From: an uncultured Bacilli bacterium
GTDB lineage: Bacteria > Bacillota_I > Bacilli_A > RF39 > UBA660
Assembly (NCBI GenBank): GCA_944363695.1
Contig: CALVUW010000076.1
Span: 1-5,585 of the forward strand
Length of the DNA: 5,585 nt
Reading direction: 5' to 3'
Shown here: positions 5,511 to 5,585 of the stretch, one piece after another
Layout: the number at the start of each line of letters is the position of its first letter
Position numbering within the stretch: position 1 is the stretch's first letter
Notes under the pieces: generated by a model
Seen by the model: the letters and a program-made list of their open reading frames with translations, nothing else
Databases searched by the model: none
Told to the model about the DNA's origin: nothing
Position numbers and translations under genes: made by a program

Positions 5511-5556
5511 TTTTCTCGGCATAAAACAGCATTAATGTTATAGTGTTTTTCTCTCC

Positions 5557-5568
5557 TTTGTTGCATTT
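5557..5568. repeat. Right inverted repeat core of the IS30 element
   Basis: TTTGTTGCATTT is the inverted partner of 4171-4182 (11 of 12). The sequence outward (GACTTGAAAATTTATAA) may contain the true terminus and the flanking DNA, which cannot be separated here. Confidence 0.6.
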
Positions 5569-5585
5569 GACTTGAAAATTTATAA

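Larger units (their letters stand above)
4171..5568 (+). mobile_element. IS30-family insertion sequence (boundaries approximate)
   Basis: The element contains one rightward transposase gene of the IS30 family and is bounded by imperfect inverted repeats. AAGTGCAACAAA (4171-4182) on the left matches AAATGCAACAAA, the reverse complement of 5557-5568, at 11 of 12 positions. The outermost ends probably lie a few to about 15 bases further out, within T-rich sequence, where left and right similarity fades. I could not define a target duplication; IS30 elements make only 2-3 bp. The span of about 1.4 kb is somewhat long for the family because of a 170-base tail between the transposase stop and the right repeat that holds a long hairpin. 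Confidence 0.75.

Overview
The window is very AT-rich, with strong Shine-Dalgarno sites, textbook sigma-A promoters, intrinsic terminators and TGG for every tryptophan I checked. This suggests a low-GC Gram-positive bacterium (Firmicutes, most likely Lactobacillales). The HelD-type helicase and the IS30-family transposase fit that, but I cannot name the species. It reads as a decayed accessory region: three of the six protein-coding loci are broken, one more is frameshifted, and only the Nudix gene and the transposase look intact.

Left part (1-1330). Bases 1-110 hold two hairpins, one a likely leftward terminator. Bases 171-417 (minus) hold the wrecked C-terminal end of a tyrosine recombinase. 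Bases 502-756 are a divergent control region. It has a good leftward promoter flanked by two palindromes that share a GTCGG/GACGG-T-rich motif, and a cluster of GTTGC[A/G]TTT repeats. Rightward from there runs the corpse of an XRE-type regulator (757-1292), with a clear RBS but a lost ATG, several frameshifts and in-frame stops. It ends at a strong hairpin terminator (1289-1328). Integrase remnant, XRE regulator and operator-rich spacer together look like the leftover control end of a prophage or integrative element. I see nothing identifiable in 103-170, 593-616 and 695-741.

Middle part (1368-4170, all minus). This is a leftward operon: the 3' tail of an unidentified gene, a Nudix hydrolase, and a HelD-like UvrD/Rep superfamily 1 helicase. 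The tail overlaps the Nudix start by a few bases, and only 20 bases separate the Nudix stop from the helicase start. A perfect consensus promoter (TTGACA, 17 bp, TATAAT) lies inside the tail and could drive the Nudix and helicase genes. The helicase is one base short of an open frame at an A7 run near its N terminus.

Right part (about 4171-5585). An IS30-family insertion sequence has an intact DDE transposase with its own promoter and RBS. Imperfect inverted repeats built on AA(G/A)TGCAACAAA lie at about 4171 and 5568. It abuts the truncated upstream gene and probably separated it from its 5' part. Between the transposase stop and the right repeat is a long three-tiered inverted repeat (5399-5510) that no coding feature explains. 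It is the most unusual signal in the window. I found no CRISPR array, tRNA or rRNA, and no convincing new defence system.
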